Shown here in pieces: positions 1 through 12,829 of a DNA stretch of 64,000 nt (the first letter of the stretch is position 1; the number at the start of each line of letters is the position of its first letter). The notes under the pieces are model-generated. The model made no database searches. It was not told the origin of the DNA and saw only the letters and a program-made list of their open reading frames with translations. Source of the DNA: Gadus chalcogrammus (lineage: Eukaryota; Chordata; Actinopteri; Gadiformes; Gadidae). Position numbers and translations under genes: made by a program. The stretch covers positions 21,067,159 to 21,131,158 of the forward strand of contig NC_079421.1 of assembly GCF_026213295.1 (NCBI RefSeq). The letters run 5' to 3'.

Positions 1-2560
1 CTATAAAATGTGCTTTACAAGGGAGACAAAGAAATAAAATGTGTTTTAATGAATAAATAAAATATGTATATTAATAATGTTATTAAGGATACGGTACTCT
101 CATCCCAATCTTCCAACTTCCCATTCGGTTCCTCAGCAGAGGATTCTTGCCTTGATTTAAAAAAAAAAAAAGTCTGATACGATCAAAGATTGATCGAGTT
201 TCAATTAATGATTAACAAAAAAAAATACTATTCTAAATAAATTGGTGTCCAGTAAAGACCAGACTGACATTCATTGTGAAACGCGAAGGTGAATATCTGG
301 ATGGTCCCGCAAGGCTAGAGGGTGACATCTGAATTCAGCTCTTTTCAAACACATTCAGTTTATTTTACCCTCCCTGTAAAACTATTAACTATGTTGAAAG
401 TTCTGACAATGTACAGCTGGTAGGAAGTACTTATTTTTGATACAGCTGTAAAGTGCTACCAAAAAAACAACAACTAGCAACTCCTCTAGATAACACCTCA
501 GCTGCGTGATTCTTTTGGGGTCTTCTGTTGGTTCTGATATGCTTTTGGTGGCTGACTGGAGGGCTGATGACCATCTGTCATCCCCCATCCAACAGGTCCA
601 ACACGGCAGGTTAACTAATGGACACACCTCAGCGCTTCACTATTGGCTCTCACTCAAAGTCCTGACATCTCGTCTCCTGATCATCTCCCGACGGTTCGTC
701 TGTCATCAAGTTTGCGGGCTCAAGAGATAGTCAGAGAACTAGTGTTTATGGGAACTGTCACGGTACACAAAGAAAAAGGTAATGATATGAGTTTGGGCCC
801 ACAGGGTAGTAGAAAGGCCTTTGGTAGAGAGGAAAACTTGATAGCCAGGCGACTGATTGATAAAAGTGTCCCCGACAATTACAGAATTAACACAATTAAC
901 AACAATTACACCACTGACGAGTTTAAACAAACCCAGTGAAAGAGCTCCAGGTAATATAAGGCTACCTATTATGTCCCATTAAAACAATAAACATACATGC
1001 GTGGAATAAATAGATTATATACTGTATACTGTCAAAAAATAGCCTTAAACATCAGTCCAACAAAAACATTGCTTGTTAAAGGGTATTTAGCGAAATTAAC
1101 TCACTAAACACACCTTTAATTCCCCTGATGTTTAAAAAACAGCCTTGAATTCATAAAGCTCGGCCTAATTGCACCAACCTACTCTGAGTGAGAATTCATT
1201 AATTATATAACCTAACACACTGCAACAGGAAACCATAAAGCCAAAAAGGGTTCTTCAGACGAGTGCGGTTGAGTATTTAGCAGTACGGTATGTTGAGTAT
1301 GTACACAGGACAAAGTGCCCGCTGATAGAGTGTCACGCTTGGTTTAACTGCTAGGACAAGCAAACTATCTTACTCTCGCTCATATCTTCTGTCAATAAGT
1401 CAATAAACGGAAAATAATAGCTCTGCCAGTCACCAGTTTTATTCATCAAAAGAATGATTAAGAATGGAAATATTGGCCATAAGGCCTGTTAATGATAATA
1501 ATACCAATTTCTTGGATTCATATGGTTCTTTCAAGGGACCAAAGAACGCTTTAAACACATAGAGACAACAATATATGAATACAGGAGCAGAAGGATATGA
1601 TGGCAAACTGCTAAAATTCAGATTGATTTCTAACAAGGGACAAATGAACAGAAGAAAGGATTCCAAAGGCCTGATGGAATGCCACTGAGAATCACAAGGT
1701 TATTATATTTAAATTCAACCAATGTTAAACATCTAAAAGCACATTGATAAAAGGAAGCAACGAAATAAAGTGATAAATAATACATAATAATTAAACGAAA
1801 CAACAAAACTACAGAGTATGGATATCAGGATTAAGGGCGGGGAAGCTAATCTCCTTGATCACAAACAGTACACTTTGAATTACAACCCCGACAAGTTTAA
1901 ACCAACACAGTGAAAGAGCTCTAGGCCTTTCCAGTCAACTATTGCATCCCACTCAAGACAATTGGAGACTCGCAAATGCGTTGACACTTGAGCGGTAGGA
2001 CCCGGCCAGCGTTCCGGTAATCTAATGATTATTTTCAAAGCTTTTGACTGATATCGAACATCTCATAAACCAAGCCCCTGCTCTTCTCACCTTCTTCTCT
2101 CCAACCTTTTATTCATTGTTTAGGGTTATTTGAGGTTTTCTGCATCCATTCATCCTCCAAAATTCATTCACATCATTGTGTAGTAAAATGAAGAAAACTT
2201 CCGGGATTGTTCAACTTGGACCATATTTTCAGATAATTTGGGGTCTAAGGGTCTAATGTGGACAACTTCTTCTGAATTGGCGCAGTATTGAGCGAGAACA
2301 CTGGAGCCGTAATTCCCAAAAGAGTGCTGAAATGTAATCCTTTGGGGCAATGTCGTTGCGTCAATGTATGTCCTCTAAAAGTAATTTATTTTGCCACTGA
2401 GAGGTTAAGATAATATTCTAACATTATGGAAGGGATCCCGACAGAGAAATACAATTAGTTTTGTTACCTTTCACCTTTCATTTGATCATGTCAGTCTTTC
2501 TATCATTTCCTTTTCATAGGGATAACACTGTAGCTTGAACTGATGGGATTGGTGAGCAAG
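1..2560. other. gene-free AT-rich stretch
   Basis: No open frame here shows a domain, a splice-compatible exon or conservation to anything else in the window. The one internal similarity is a block of about 48 bases near 903-950 that recurs in diverged form near 1878-1925 (both contain a run ending in cagtgaaagagct). This suggests an old local duplication or a dispersed repeat. Confidence 0.6.
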
Positions 2561-2599
2561 TTTTGAAGAGGAGAAAGAGAATAACCGGACATTACTCTT

Positions 2600-2900
2600 G
2601 CCCACAATCCTACCACTGCAAAGTACTTCAGCAGTACTATCATAATAATATCACGGGACTTCTACAGTTCTCTCACAATGCTACCAATACAAAGTACTTC
2701 TACAGATCTATGACAATGCTATCACGGGATGTCTAAAGTACCATCACACTACTCCAAAATACTACCGCTGCAAAGTACTTCGTACTTTTCTAGTTCTATC
2801 AAAGGACTTTTACAATACCATCATAATACTCCACAATACTACCTCTGCAAAGTACTTCTACAGTACTATCCAAATGCTAGCATATGTCTTCTATAGTACT
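2600..2900. repeat. degenerate tandem minisatellite
   Basis: Four to five imperfect copies of a unit of roughly 65 bases. Each contains the phrase gcaaagtacttc or acaaagtacttc, followed by a variant of acagtactatca. The copies are too diverged for the exact period to be read reliably by eye. Nothing coding is visible. Confidence 0.6.
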
Positions 2901-3244
2901 ATAACAGAACTCAAAGATACACATTTACACATTAAAAGAAGGAACCAGATTTATTTGGAAATGGCGAGTCAAGTACAGGTTTCAACTCGGACATAATATC
3001 ACATGTCATCACACCAGAATGAAAAGTAATTCCTGAATCGCTAAATGTTTTGGAAGAAGGAAACAAGATATCAACACTTTATATCTCAGGAATGTAAAAA
3101 GCCACTTTGTAAAATGTTGCTCTAAAGGTGAAGGCAGCAAATACCACTCCAGTTGATAAGAAGTTGCTTAGTAAACCCTTCTTTTTGAGGAGCTTTTTTT
3201 ATGGAAACTTTCAATGAAAGTGAGAAAGAAAGGATTGACACAAA

Positions 3245-3389
<145 letters not shown>

Positions 3390-3904
3390 GACGTGCATGT
3401 GTGTTGATGTCTGTGTGAGATGATGATTTATTGCAGACAGAGCACGTTAGGACAACACAAGGAGGCAGTGGTTTGTTCCTGAACATTTTAACTAGAGACA
3501 CACAGGCAGACAGTCACAATAACAAAATCTAACCACAAGTGGTGATTAACGGGCAAAATTAAAAGTCAAGAACACACTAATGGACGATCTATAAATATAA
3601 CATATAATTGTCATATTTAAGGAGAGATGTTCCACTTATAAACCTGAACTGCAGCCTCATTCACATGGTCAAAATGTCTATTGATAGGCACACATCCAGA
3701 AAACTCCAAGCACACATTTCTCAAGTGAATTAAGGGCTTTCTTCAAAGCATATATCTGAAAAATCTTTGAAATTCTGTGAAAATTAAACATTTGTAGTCA
3801 AGAACACTAACGGAAGAAATATAAATATGACGTAGTCAGAGTAGTCAAAGATGAGTTAATTATGAAGGAAAAAAGGTTAAGACCACCAAACTGCATTCCC
3901 TCCT

Positions 3905-3985
3905 CACCACGACTACGACTCGATATCTTGTCCATGAATATCTCAAACAGGATTGGGGACAAAGCCAATCCGCCATCCCTCCTTA
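3905..3985 (-). pseudogene. LINE reverse transcriptase scrap
   Basis: On the minus strand a short frame reads GLALSPILFEIFMDKIS. This resembles the LSPILF..YMDRIS segment of the reverse transcriptase of fish non-LTR retrotransposons. Only about 25 codons are recognisable and the flanks are out of frame, so this is a decayed fragment. The assignment rests on recalled motif similarity alone. Confidence 0.45.
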
Positions 3986-3989
3986 CACG

Positions 3990-6900
3990 TCGCGCCGAAC
4001 AACACCCCTTAACAGTGGTATAATGAGCATATTCCAGAGACTGAAGTGAGCCAATGCTTTTATAAAACGGTTACAAGTTTGGCGAAATGAAAGTCATAGA
4101 CACACTCAATTTTGGAAAAATAAGAAAGTCAAAAAAGCAATTTTTTAACCGTAAAAATGTAGTTCCTCCTGGCTGCCTGCAAAGAGCATGGCGGTTGCAA
4201 TGCAACACACTGTAGCACACTCTGTGTCCCCCAGAGAGAAGGCTAGGCTAGAGATGGTAGCTTGGTTCGCCGGCAATTTAGTCTATCAAGCAGTTCACTC
4301 ACTGTGTGCCAATTGCTTTCGTTGTGTCCTGGACCTCTCTCCACTGCCTAGCTCACTCCCGGAAAAACAAAATTTCCACACACTCCATCAATCAACATTT
4401 TTTAGGCTTAAGTGAACTATGCTATTGCTTTTATAAAACTGGCAAAATGACATCGACACACACTAGTAAAAAAACTGTTGTATTCTTTGACATTTTAATT
4501 GCAATAATTTGTTTCTAGTTCCAGGCGCGGCGTGATATGGAACTCTGCAAACTGATTGGACTTCATAGCAGTTAGGCATACGCCCATTATACAACAGTTA
4601 GGAACCAATCAGATCGCTTGATTTAAGCCACCCGTTTTATAATTAAGTATAACTTGATCTGGAAGTCCTTTCTAAAATCATTCCCGTTCCACACCTTCCT
4701 CACTTTTGGGTGGTGGGGGGTCATAAATCCTAGGACATACATGGTAATAAATGACGTGTGTGTTGGGGTTGAGGGGGTCTGTGTACGTTCACCTTTGAAA
4801 CCATTAAGACAGCAACCATCTGAACGCAAGACTAACATGGGGCCGTCTCTATTAACTTGATCAAAAGTATTTCACTCTATGTGTTCTTTTTTTTCACCAG
4901 CATAATCCATCTGAATTAGTTCCCATGTCCCTCCTAATCACACAGCCAAGAAAAAACTGACGGAGAACTTACAAAACACGTTCTGCAAAACAAGAAACTT
5001 TTTTCTTTTCTACTGTTTGATAAACCCCCTCTAATGTATGCTTGCATAATCCCGTGCCTTTTGGCAGAGCCACACAAACTCTCCTGTAACTATGGCAATG
5101 GTCCAGTGGAATGGACTGTACAAGACATCTCTCTGGCTTCTCTCTCTCTGTCTCCATCTAGAGAGAGTGATCATTAACATTGGAAGGGATAATATTTGAG
5201 ATATCAGTGCAGTGAGTACAGGAATAATTGATAGATAGATCATGGGAGAAGGAAATAGAGGGACGAGGCACAGAGGCGAGGTGCTAGATACCTGCCATAA
5301 CAGAGCACAACCCTGGTTACACATCCACTCCCGCCAGCAAATCAACAATGAACAATAGGAACCGTTTTTATAAGATGACAAGCTGTTGTTTTATCATTGG
5401 GGAAGCACGGTATAATTAGGGAGGGTTTGTTTTTGGTGGATTGAGCTTTAATCCACCCAATCCACCCAAAACAAAGGCCTCTCTGTTAGCACTTTTTAGA
5501 AGGCAGTAGCCCTCGCTAGAAGCCATTAGCACTAGCTTGAAGCCTTCAGCACCGTGCAGGAATCTGAACAACTGTGCGAAACGTATACATCCCCGATACT
5601 GAAAATACTGGGGGAAAATATCGATCCTCAAACATGTGACAGTTAATACCTTGCTCAAGGGCTTCTTGTCGCCACATCAGAGAGGAGTCATTGGCATGTT
5701 GTTGGCTTGTCTCCTGAGCAAGTGACAGCTCTCCTGCAGTGATTCACTGCACAGAAACCAGACAGAGTCAACACTAGCTTCGAGAAACCCTCTCGGCTAC
5801 AGAGCAAGAACAAAATGAATAAGTAAATAAGATCCTCTTATTTACTGTTAAGGCTGTTTAGGACCATACACCTGTCCATCCAACCAACCATTTTTCTCCT
5901 TTCCAACTGTAACGCAGTAGAAAATTGGGCCCTCTTATATTATTTTATTTCCATATTATATACTTATTTTTCAAAGTTTCCCCTTTATGTACTTTGTCTG
6001 TACTATTCCCTTAATTCTCATATCGTTTACCTGTTGGGTTATTAAGCTGTCCATCAGAGATTTTGATCATACTGGAGTCTTATTGGCTGTATCTAAGAAT
6101 ACAGACCTCCTAATTGGTAGAGGGAAGTAAGCCCCGCCTTTCACGTAGCTGTCGTCAATGCGCGCGCAGCCAGAACGCTAACACCAGCAGACAAGTAAAA
6201 CGAGCTGAGAAAACGAGTCAAATTGTAGAAAGTGTCAGTTATAAAGCTGTATAAAAACGGATTAGAAGTTGAAGTGAAACAAAACCAAAGTGAGAGAGAG
6301 GGAATTGATGACCAAGCGCCCAGAGTTTTATTATTTTCGGCGGAGTCTTGGCTAGGTTTTTTTGATTCCTTGGAAACCCTTGATAATCTGGATCGAATTC
6401 CCCAGGACGAAGGAGTGGTGAGCTAGTGAAGATACCTCCTTATCCAAAGAATGGCTCGGTAAAAGTGCTAAACCGCACGGAAACCGTACGGAATCCGTGC
6501 GGTTCGGCAGGAATTCCGTACGGATTCCGCACACAGTTACATACACCGTTAAGTAAATTATGCAAGAAGAAATACTATACAAGCAAGTATTTACATGAGA
6601 GAGTACGTAAAGAGTGCATAAAAACAGGGGAAGAAAACCGTGTCAGACAGGTAGCGTTGATATGCAGTGTAATGTTATGTAGTGGGTCCGGCCTGAAGCT
6701 CCTCCCTCAACCTCCATCCTCCTTTGCCGCCGTTTACCTCAGAGTGTGGTGGTGTACAGTTTAATGGCACGGGGGACCAAGGAGTTTTTCAGTCTGTTGG
6801 GGTTGTACTTCGCAGAGAGACAGACTTGTGAAGGAGGGGTTGGGTGCGGAGGTTCAGCAGCCTGTGTCCAGTTGCAAGGCGAGGTCGTTTTGCTGATAGG

Positions 6901-7046
6901 TGGCGGGGAAGTGAGGGGAGGGAGGAAGCGTGGCGGAGAACAGATATGCTGACAAGAGCAGACAGAGAGCCTTTGTCTTCAAGGCTGAGCAGAAGAGAAG
7001 ACAAAACATAGACCTCCTGTGTTCAGACTGACCCTGTGATCATGAC

Positions 7047-7048
<2 letters not shown>
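3990..7048. other. gene-free stretch with a possible promoter-like patch
   Basis: No supported gene. At about 6085-6150 there are two ATTGG/CCAAT-type boxes and a CCCCGCC GC box, followed by CpG-rich DNA to about 6190. This resembles a promoter or a transposon end, but no convincing exon follows. The rest is anonymous sequence. Confidence 0.4.
6473..6523. repeat. nested palindrome cluster
   Basis: CCGCACGG at 6473-6480 and CCGTGCGG at 6495-6502 are inverted copies. They flank a perfect palindrome, CCGTACGG, at 6484-6491, and the same palindrome recurs at 6516-6523. The surrounding DNA is AT-rich, so the spaced CpG-containing octamers stand out. They could be transposon subterminal sites or a cruciform; function unknown. 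Confidence 0.6.

Positions 7049-7115
<67 letters not shown>
7049..7115 (+). repeat. (CA)n microsatellite
   Basis: CA dinucleotide run of about 33 units, directly abutting the left end of the DNA transposon that follows. Confidence 0.97.
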
Positions 7116-7117
<2 letters not shown>

Positions 7118-8919
7118 GGGCCCCGTTTCCCGATAACGATGGATCCACGCTCGTACGATCATTCTCACGATGGATCCCAAGATCCAACGTAAATTTCTTT
7201 GGAGCGTTTCCCGAAACTCTTAACATGAACGCGCGTTCACTGCACTCACGACGTTTGTAGGATTGTAACTGTCCACTGACATGGTGCTGAAACGGGCTAT
7301 GTAGGAGGGGGAGACGCAGGAATGTTGCAGGAAAATGGGGTTAAAGAGGGTTAAAATATCTCCCCATCAAGGCCAACAGCAGAGAATAGACTGCAATAAT
7401 ATGAATGCTAAAGATATTAAAAGACTATTGATTAGGCCGACATATGCATCAGTCGTAATCCTGAATGCAGTGTGCGTACATTTTTCACGGCATTTCTCTC
7501 CCTGAAATAATTCCATGTTAACAAAAATCAAAAATAGCTTGTGTGACAACTACATTTATCTTAATGTGCTGATTTCTGAAACGTGCTTTGCGCCGCAAAG
7601 AGAGCCGACTTTATCTGATTCCGCATAAGGTTTCATTGATTGGCGCGCACTCTATAGAATATTTGTAGGCATAAAAAATGCAACGGTCCATAATTCAAAA
7701 ACAGAGGCTAGGCATTGACACACGCGCGGGCCGCACTTACACTAAACTTTGATGTCAAGTAGGGGGCCACAATATTTCATCCCGCGGGCCTCAATTGGCC
7801 CCCGGGCCACGAGTTTGAGACCCCTGGTCTAGATCCTGCCAATATTGTTGGGCAGGATGAAGTAGGCTATAGGTCTTTTTACACTGCCAAGCCGGTTCGG
7901 TCGCAGCGAGGCACGCCCGGCGATTTCACCTTCTTATCTCAAGTTTACTGTGTAAAACCGAGGGGGTCAAATCCCCCCTTCGTCACGGTGCGGGCTTTCT
8001 TGGTTCACTGGAGAAGGCGGGGCTGCGCCTTCTCCAGTGAACCAAGAATAAGAATAATTTGTATTATTGCATACTCCCGAATGTTTACATTGTTTTATGA
8101 ATGAAGACACCCGCATGCAATAATGAGTTCACATCTGAGTGTAGACTACAAACGTGATTAACTATGGTCAGGGATGTTCGTTACTCTCTAGACACGGTCC
8201 AATAAATAGTGAATTTCATCACAGCCTCACCGAAGCGCCTACAGTGCTTAATGCAAACAATCGCAACAAAAAACGCCTGCAGAAATTATCCGACACCCGC
8301 TGGTCTCAGCAAGCTTCATGTCTACAGTAGCCTATGTCTTCTGTCATTGATCAATATGAGGACATTTTAACCACGATGGTTGAATTAAAATCAGAGGGAG
8401 ACAGCAAGTGCAGCTCGAAGGCGACCTCACAAGAGCAATGGAATCATTAGATTTTATTACATGCCTTGTGACGTGGCGTTTGATCGGTACATTTCGGCTG
8501 TGCATGTATTTTTGGAATTTTAGATTCCTGCAATAAATTATGTTGTTGTTGACTTCTAACATGTCTCTATCTTTGCTGTTTAAATCCAACAGTAATCTAT
8601 GAGAAATATATCGGCGGTAACCACTGTTTTTGGTTGCGAAATAGTGCTAGCTGGGCATTCCGTGGTATTGGATGTGTTTTATCAAAACGCACCCAATACA
8701 CGGAATGTCCGCTGGTGACGCCACTGAGGCTATAGTAGGCTAACGATGCTCTTAGCATCCTACGAGTACCCCTGGAGTCCTCGTTAGCTACGAGCGTTTT
8801 CACGGTGTTCGTTACCAACTATGCTTTCGGGAAACGGTGTGAAAACTGTACAATGCTCGTATATGACGCACTTCACGAACCACTTAGGCTAACGATGCTT
8901 TCGGGGAACGGGGCCCTGG
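7116..8919. mobile_element. putative non-autonomous DNA transposon with GGGCCCCG inverted ends
   Basis: The left end reads CTGGGCCCCGTTTCCCG and the right end, reverse complemented, reads CCAGGGCCCCGTTCCCCG, giving near-perfect terminal inverted repeats about 1.8 kb apart. Subterminal motifs with aacgatg and cgggaaacg recur inward from both ends (for example 7190-7215 and 8760-8890). No transposase frame is seen. The interior seems composite: near 7800-7833 the minus strand begins CAGGGGTCTCAAACT, which looks like the end of a nested hAT-type element. I see no clear target duplication, so the superfamily is open. Confidence 0.55.
7997..8048. repeat. perfect inverted repeat, 23-bp arms with 6-nt loop
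   Basis: Bases 7997-8019 are the exact reverse complement of 8026-8048, with loop GGGCTG. The arms are GC-rich in their inner half. The hairpin lies inside the transposon at 7.1-8.9 kb. The stretch just before it (about 7880-7985, containing aaaccgagggggtca) has a diverged inverted relative near 56440-56515, suggesting that it belongs to a repeat family. Confidence 0.9.
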
Positions 8920-9696
8920 AGACACACAGCATACAAATATAAAAATGACACACTGATCTATACTGATATACTCTATACTGATCCCAGAGACAGAAACGTC
9001 CATGTTAAATAAATAAAAAGAATGCGTCACGGTCAACAATTTGAACGTGCTAAAATCCATCCCAGGGAGGTCGTGATGTGTGAGAGCACCTGGTTCAGAT
9101 AATTGTATCATCGTACAGTTCATTTCCCTATAGCCATTCTCTAGCTGTGCTCTGACCCGAGATAACCGGCTGCATTGTAAGCTACGGTTGCAGCCTTAAG
9201 GGTTGTGTTTGGCAGCAAGTGCTAATGGAGCGTTGGACTTTGTTGGAACTGAACACACCGTCAGAGTCAGTGTTTGTGTCGATTAAAGAAATGTCATAAC
9301 AAAAACACGAAGAAATGGGCTGGGGGGAAGGTGTGAAGAGCAACACACACATGAGAGTGTGGTTTGTGCAGGGCTATGCAGGTGTTGCGGGTTAATTTCT
9401 ACATAGCGGGACTCCAAGGCGCTGCGTTCCTGCGGGAGACGGCATACACTGGCGTGACTTGTATTACAAAAGAATGCCTGCATATGCCCTTGTAGGTATG
9501 CTCTTACACGCTCACACACCTCACAAACCTACACATGTACGGGTAACACAAAGACACACACTTTCCCTTTGTTATTTTTCCTTCCTTCCTTTTGAGTGGG
9601 AGTCAAACACTGTCCCCTCCTTATTCCATCCAGTTATGCAATTCTTTATGTACTTTGTTTTAAAATGAAATATACCATGAAAGGCACACTGTACAG

Positions 9697-9834
<138 letters not shown>

Positions 9835-10979
9835 CACACACAAACATGAGTATTACCATCCTTCAGAACCCCTTTCCAGTCCGCATGAGGCAGAACAGTT
9901 CACCTTTCTCCTGTGCATGTGTGCGTCTGTTTGTGTGTGTCTGGCTCATGACCAAGAGAGCGATTTCAATACAGCAGAACACAGATGTTTGTGTACATGA
10001 ATGATCAGTGAGAAAGTTGTAAGTATGTGTATGCTGATATGCTGAGATCTTCAAAGAGCTCCAACAGCACAATGATATAGTATTTTTTGTTTGACCTGAG
10101 ATTTTGCACACTTTTTTTCAGACTCCACACTCCGCCAACTCCCATCATTGACCAAACATGGCTGTTTGTGGTCGATCAATACAGTCCACTGAGGTTAGAA
10201 AGCTGATAAAGCGAAGTACCAATTGTATAAGCTATGGCAGCATAATTATTTCCCAATCAATAATTAATTTTTTTTTTTTTCAATCTACAGGATTCTACAA
10301 CTTAACGCCTTAAAGGTAATCATTTCCTATAGTTTATTTTTAGGGCCTACTTAAGTTTTAATGTGGTTTAGAACTGGGGCTTTTAGCATTACTCTTGTCG
10401 GTTATGTATTATATTTTTGACTTATATTTATATCCAGTCACAGTTAACACTCTTTCTGATCGATGACTGGTTACCCATGGTAACAGGACAACTCACGACG
10501 CACCTCAATTTTGTTCATAATGATATTTTTCATTTATTTTGCCTATTTGGGGAAAAACAGCACAATTCTCAAGGTTCACATCAAACCTTTCAAGCGCTTT
10601 CATTGCTGAATGGGTCTTTACAACCGCTTAATCAACACGACCCTGCCTCCTGTTCTTTATACGGACCACAGGGATGTTATTTTAACTTCAAGGATGGCTA
10701 TTGAAGCGCAGAAGAAGAGCGTGGAGGAATTGAATGGAAGCTGTTTCTCTTCTTTTAGGGAGATGGGAACTTTTGACTCCCGCTCTCGTTTGATCTGGCA
10801 GGCACGATAACACACACACAGACGCAGGGATAGTGCAGACCCTACCCCACACCCCAAGCATAAAACTCCCAGCCTTCATTGACACATCACACAAATGCAA
10901 AAAAATCATATTTCTTTAAACACACACAAACACATCAACATAAACACACACCCCAGGCATATAACTACAAAAACGCACG

Positions 10980-10983
<4 letters not shown>

Positions 10984-11072
<89 letters not shown>
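10984..11072 (+). repeat. (CA)n microsatellite
   Basis: CA run of about 44 units, followed by interrupted CA-rich DNA to about 11104. Confidence 0.97.
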
Positions 11073-11076
<4 letters not shown>

Positions 11077-11306
11077 CACACACACTTGTCAGACACACAC
11101 ACACAGATCAGATTAGGTGAAGCTAGGGCGGGATTTGGCAGGAGCAGGCCTTGAAGATCCTGAACGATAGGTCCTCTGCTACGCTCCGCCGCCATCCTAT
11201 TGTTTGTGTACTACACAGAGATAGGTAGGCTGACAGAGATGCTCTTTGTTTTGAAATCAGCAGGAGTCCTGCAGTCCAGCTGCAGCGGGTCTCTAGGGCG
11301 AACGGG

Positions 11307-11310
<4 letters not shown>

Positions 11311-11343
<33 letters not shown>
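11311..11343 (+). repeat. (GA)n microsatellite
   Basis: About 16 GA units. The Leu-Ser-rich minus-strand frame of 166 codons that crosses it has no recognisable domain and is attributed to the repeat. Confidence 0.95.
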
Positions 11344-11347
<4 letters not shown>

Positions 11348-12829
11348 CGCTTGCAGTAAAAGATTGCAAGAAAGAAAGAGTAAGACAAAGCAGGAGGAAA
11401 CAGAGGAAAGGTTTCCCCACTCTGAATGAACGCTCTTCCGGGAGATAAGCAGCAGGGAGAGGAGTTCGGGCCAATGACCTTCGGGTGCTGCATTAACAAG
11501 TATCCATTCTCCCCCAATCCACAGCAAACTCAGAGGAAGACAAAGATTCAGAGATAGATTTTTAAATGAAAGTGGATAATAGTCTTTAGATTTAATCTGT
11601 AAATATAGTTTGGAGGAGCCCATATACTGTGGCCTGATTACTCAACACACTCAGCCTCTCCTGAGGCTGCCATTAAAACATTGAGTATATTTAATACAAT
11701 CAAATCACAATCAAATGACATTAAGTCTTACCAAAGAGATTAAAATGAGTGAATTATTAGAGCATCACTTCTTCACTGTTTTCTGGAGAGAAAAAAAAGA
11801 TCATTCCATGTCAGAAATATAATCACAGGTCCTACATGAAAATTTACGTTCTATAAAAGGTATGTGGGGTTAGTTGTTTTAAATGAGCACTAGCCGTCCT
11901 TAAGCATTCAACATATGTTGAAGATATTTGTTTTGATGAGGACTATGAGACTGAAATAGCTCGCCTTATAATGCCTTATAAAGAAGGCACTACAAAGTTT
12001 GCAAACTAAATAAATAACGCATCATATGTGATGACCATATGTGATGACGTACCTATGAAAGTAGGCCTAAGATGTTAAAAAGTGTCTCACAGTCATTAAG
12101 CGTTTTTTAGGTTCTTTTCGAACATCCCTGACATTTGTAATTCGTAGGTCCACTGTAAGTATTTTGAGCAATATTGGACTAGATTAAGGCAAACTCAGTT
12201 ACATGTCGCCCTCTTCTGGTCAAATAATATTTTACAGTCAAACGTATTACAAATGAGGAGAACTTTTAGGGGGCCGTTGAATCGAAATACAGTTCATCCT
12301 TGGCATTAAAACGAAATAAAATAGCTTTATATAGGCTACTATAATATACGATATTAATCTTAACATGAATTTGACGACTGTGCTATTTCCAATACTCGCA
12401 GGTTTGTCCCAGCCGACATGAGATAAGAATTGAAGGTGGCACGAGCAGTAAAAAAGAAAAGAAAATATCATCCACATTTATGTGGGTAATTGGCATGTTG
12501 GCGCCCCCTCTGGCTGCAGACGAACCTGATTGTCGAGAAGGTGTCGTGCACAGATGGACTGAACCCCCACTGAAGTCCGTAGTATGCCCTTCAGTAGGGG
12601 GGTTAATTTGTGAAGATTGTCAAGATTTGATTACAGTGTTGCATTTTTTAAACAAAAAAGACAGCATCACAAATGATTAGCAATACAATGTTTATGATCC
12701 AAAAGAACTGACATTACCAAATAAAATAAACTATCTTCATGCATTCATGACAATAAACGAGTCTGGATTAATACTATTACTATCTCCTTTAGCCTCATGA
12801 GGTGACATAAACTCCCAGGTTGATGGACT
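11344..12829. other. gene-free stretch ending in the 3' flank of the first NITR unit
   Basis: Nothing coding is seen to about 12650. From about 12655 (gacagcatcacaaatg) to 12830 the DNA matches the 3' flank that recurs downstream of every NITR unit (for example near 16858, 25208, 30785 and 35680). This marks the left boundary of the array. Confidence 0.6.

Noticed and set aside
5031..5381. 116-codon minus-strand frame
   Set aside because: No domain, no conserved neighbours and no splice-compatible context. It is explained by chance in stop-poor DNA.
11123..11623. 166-codon minus-strand frame, Leu-Ser rich
   Set aside because: The low-complexity core is the translated (GA)n microsatellite. 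The flanks match no family and there are no matching exons.
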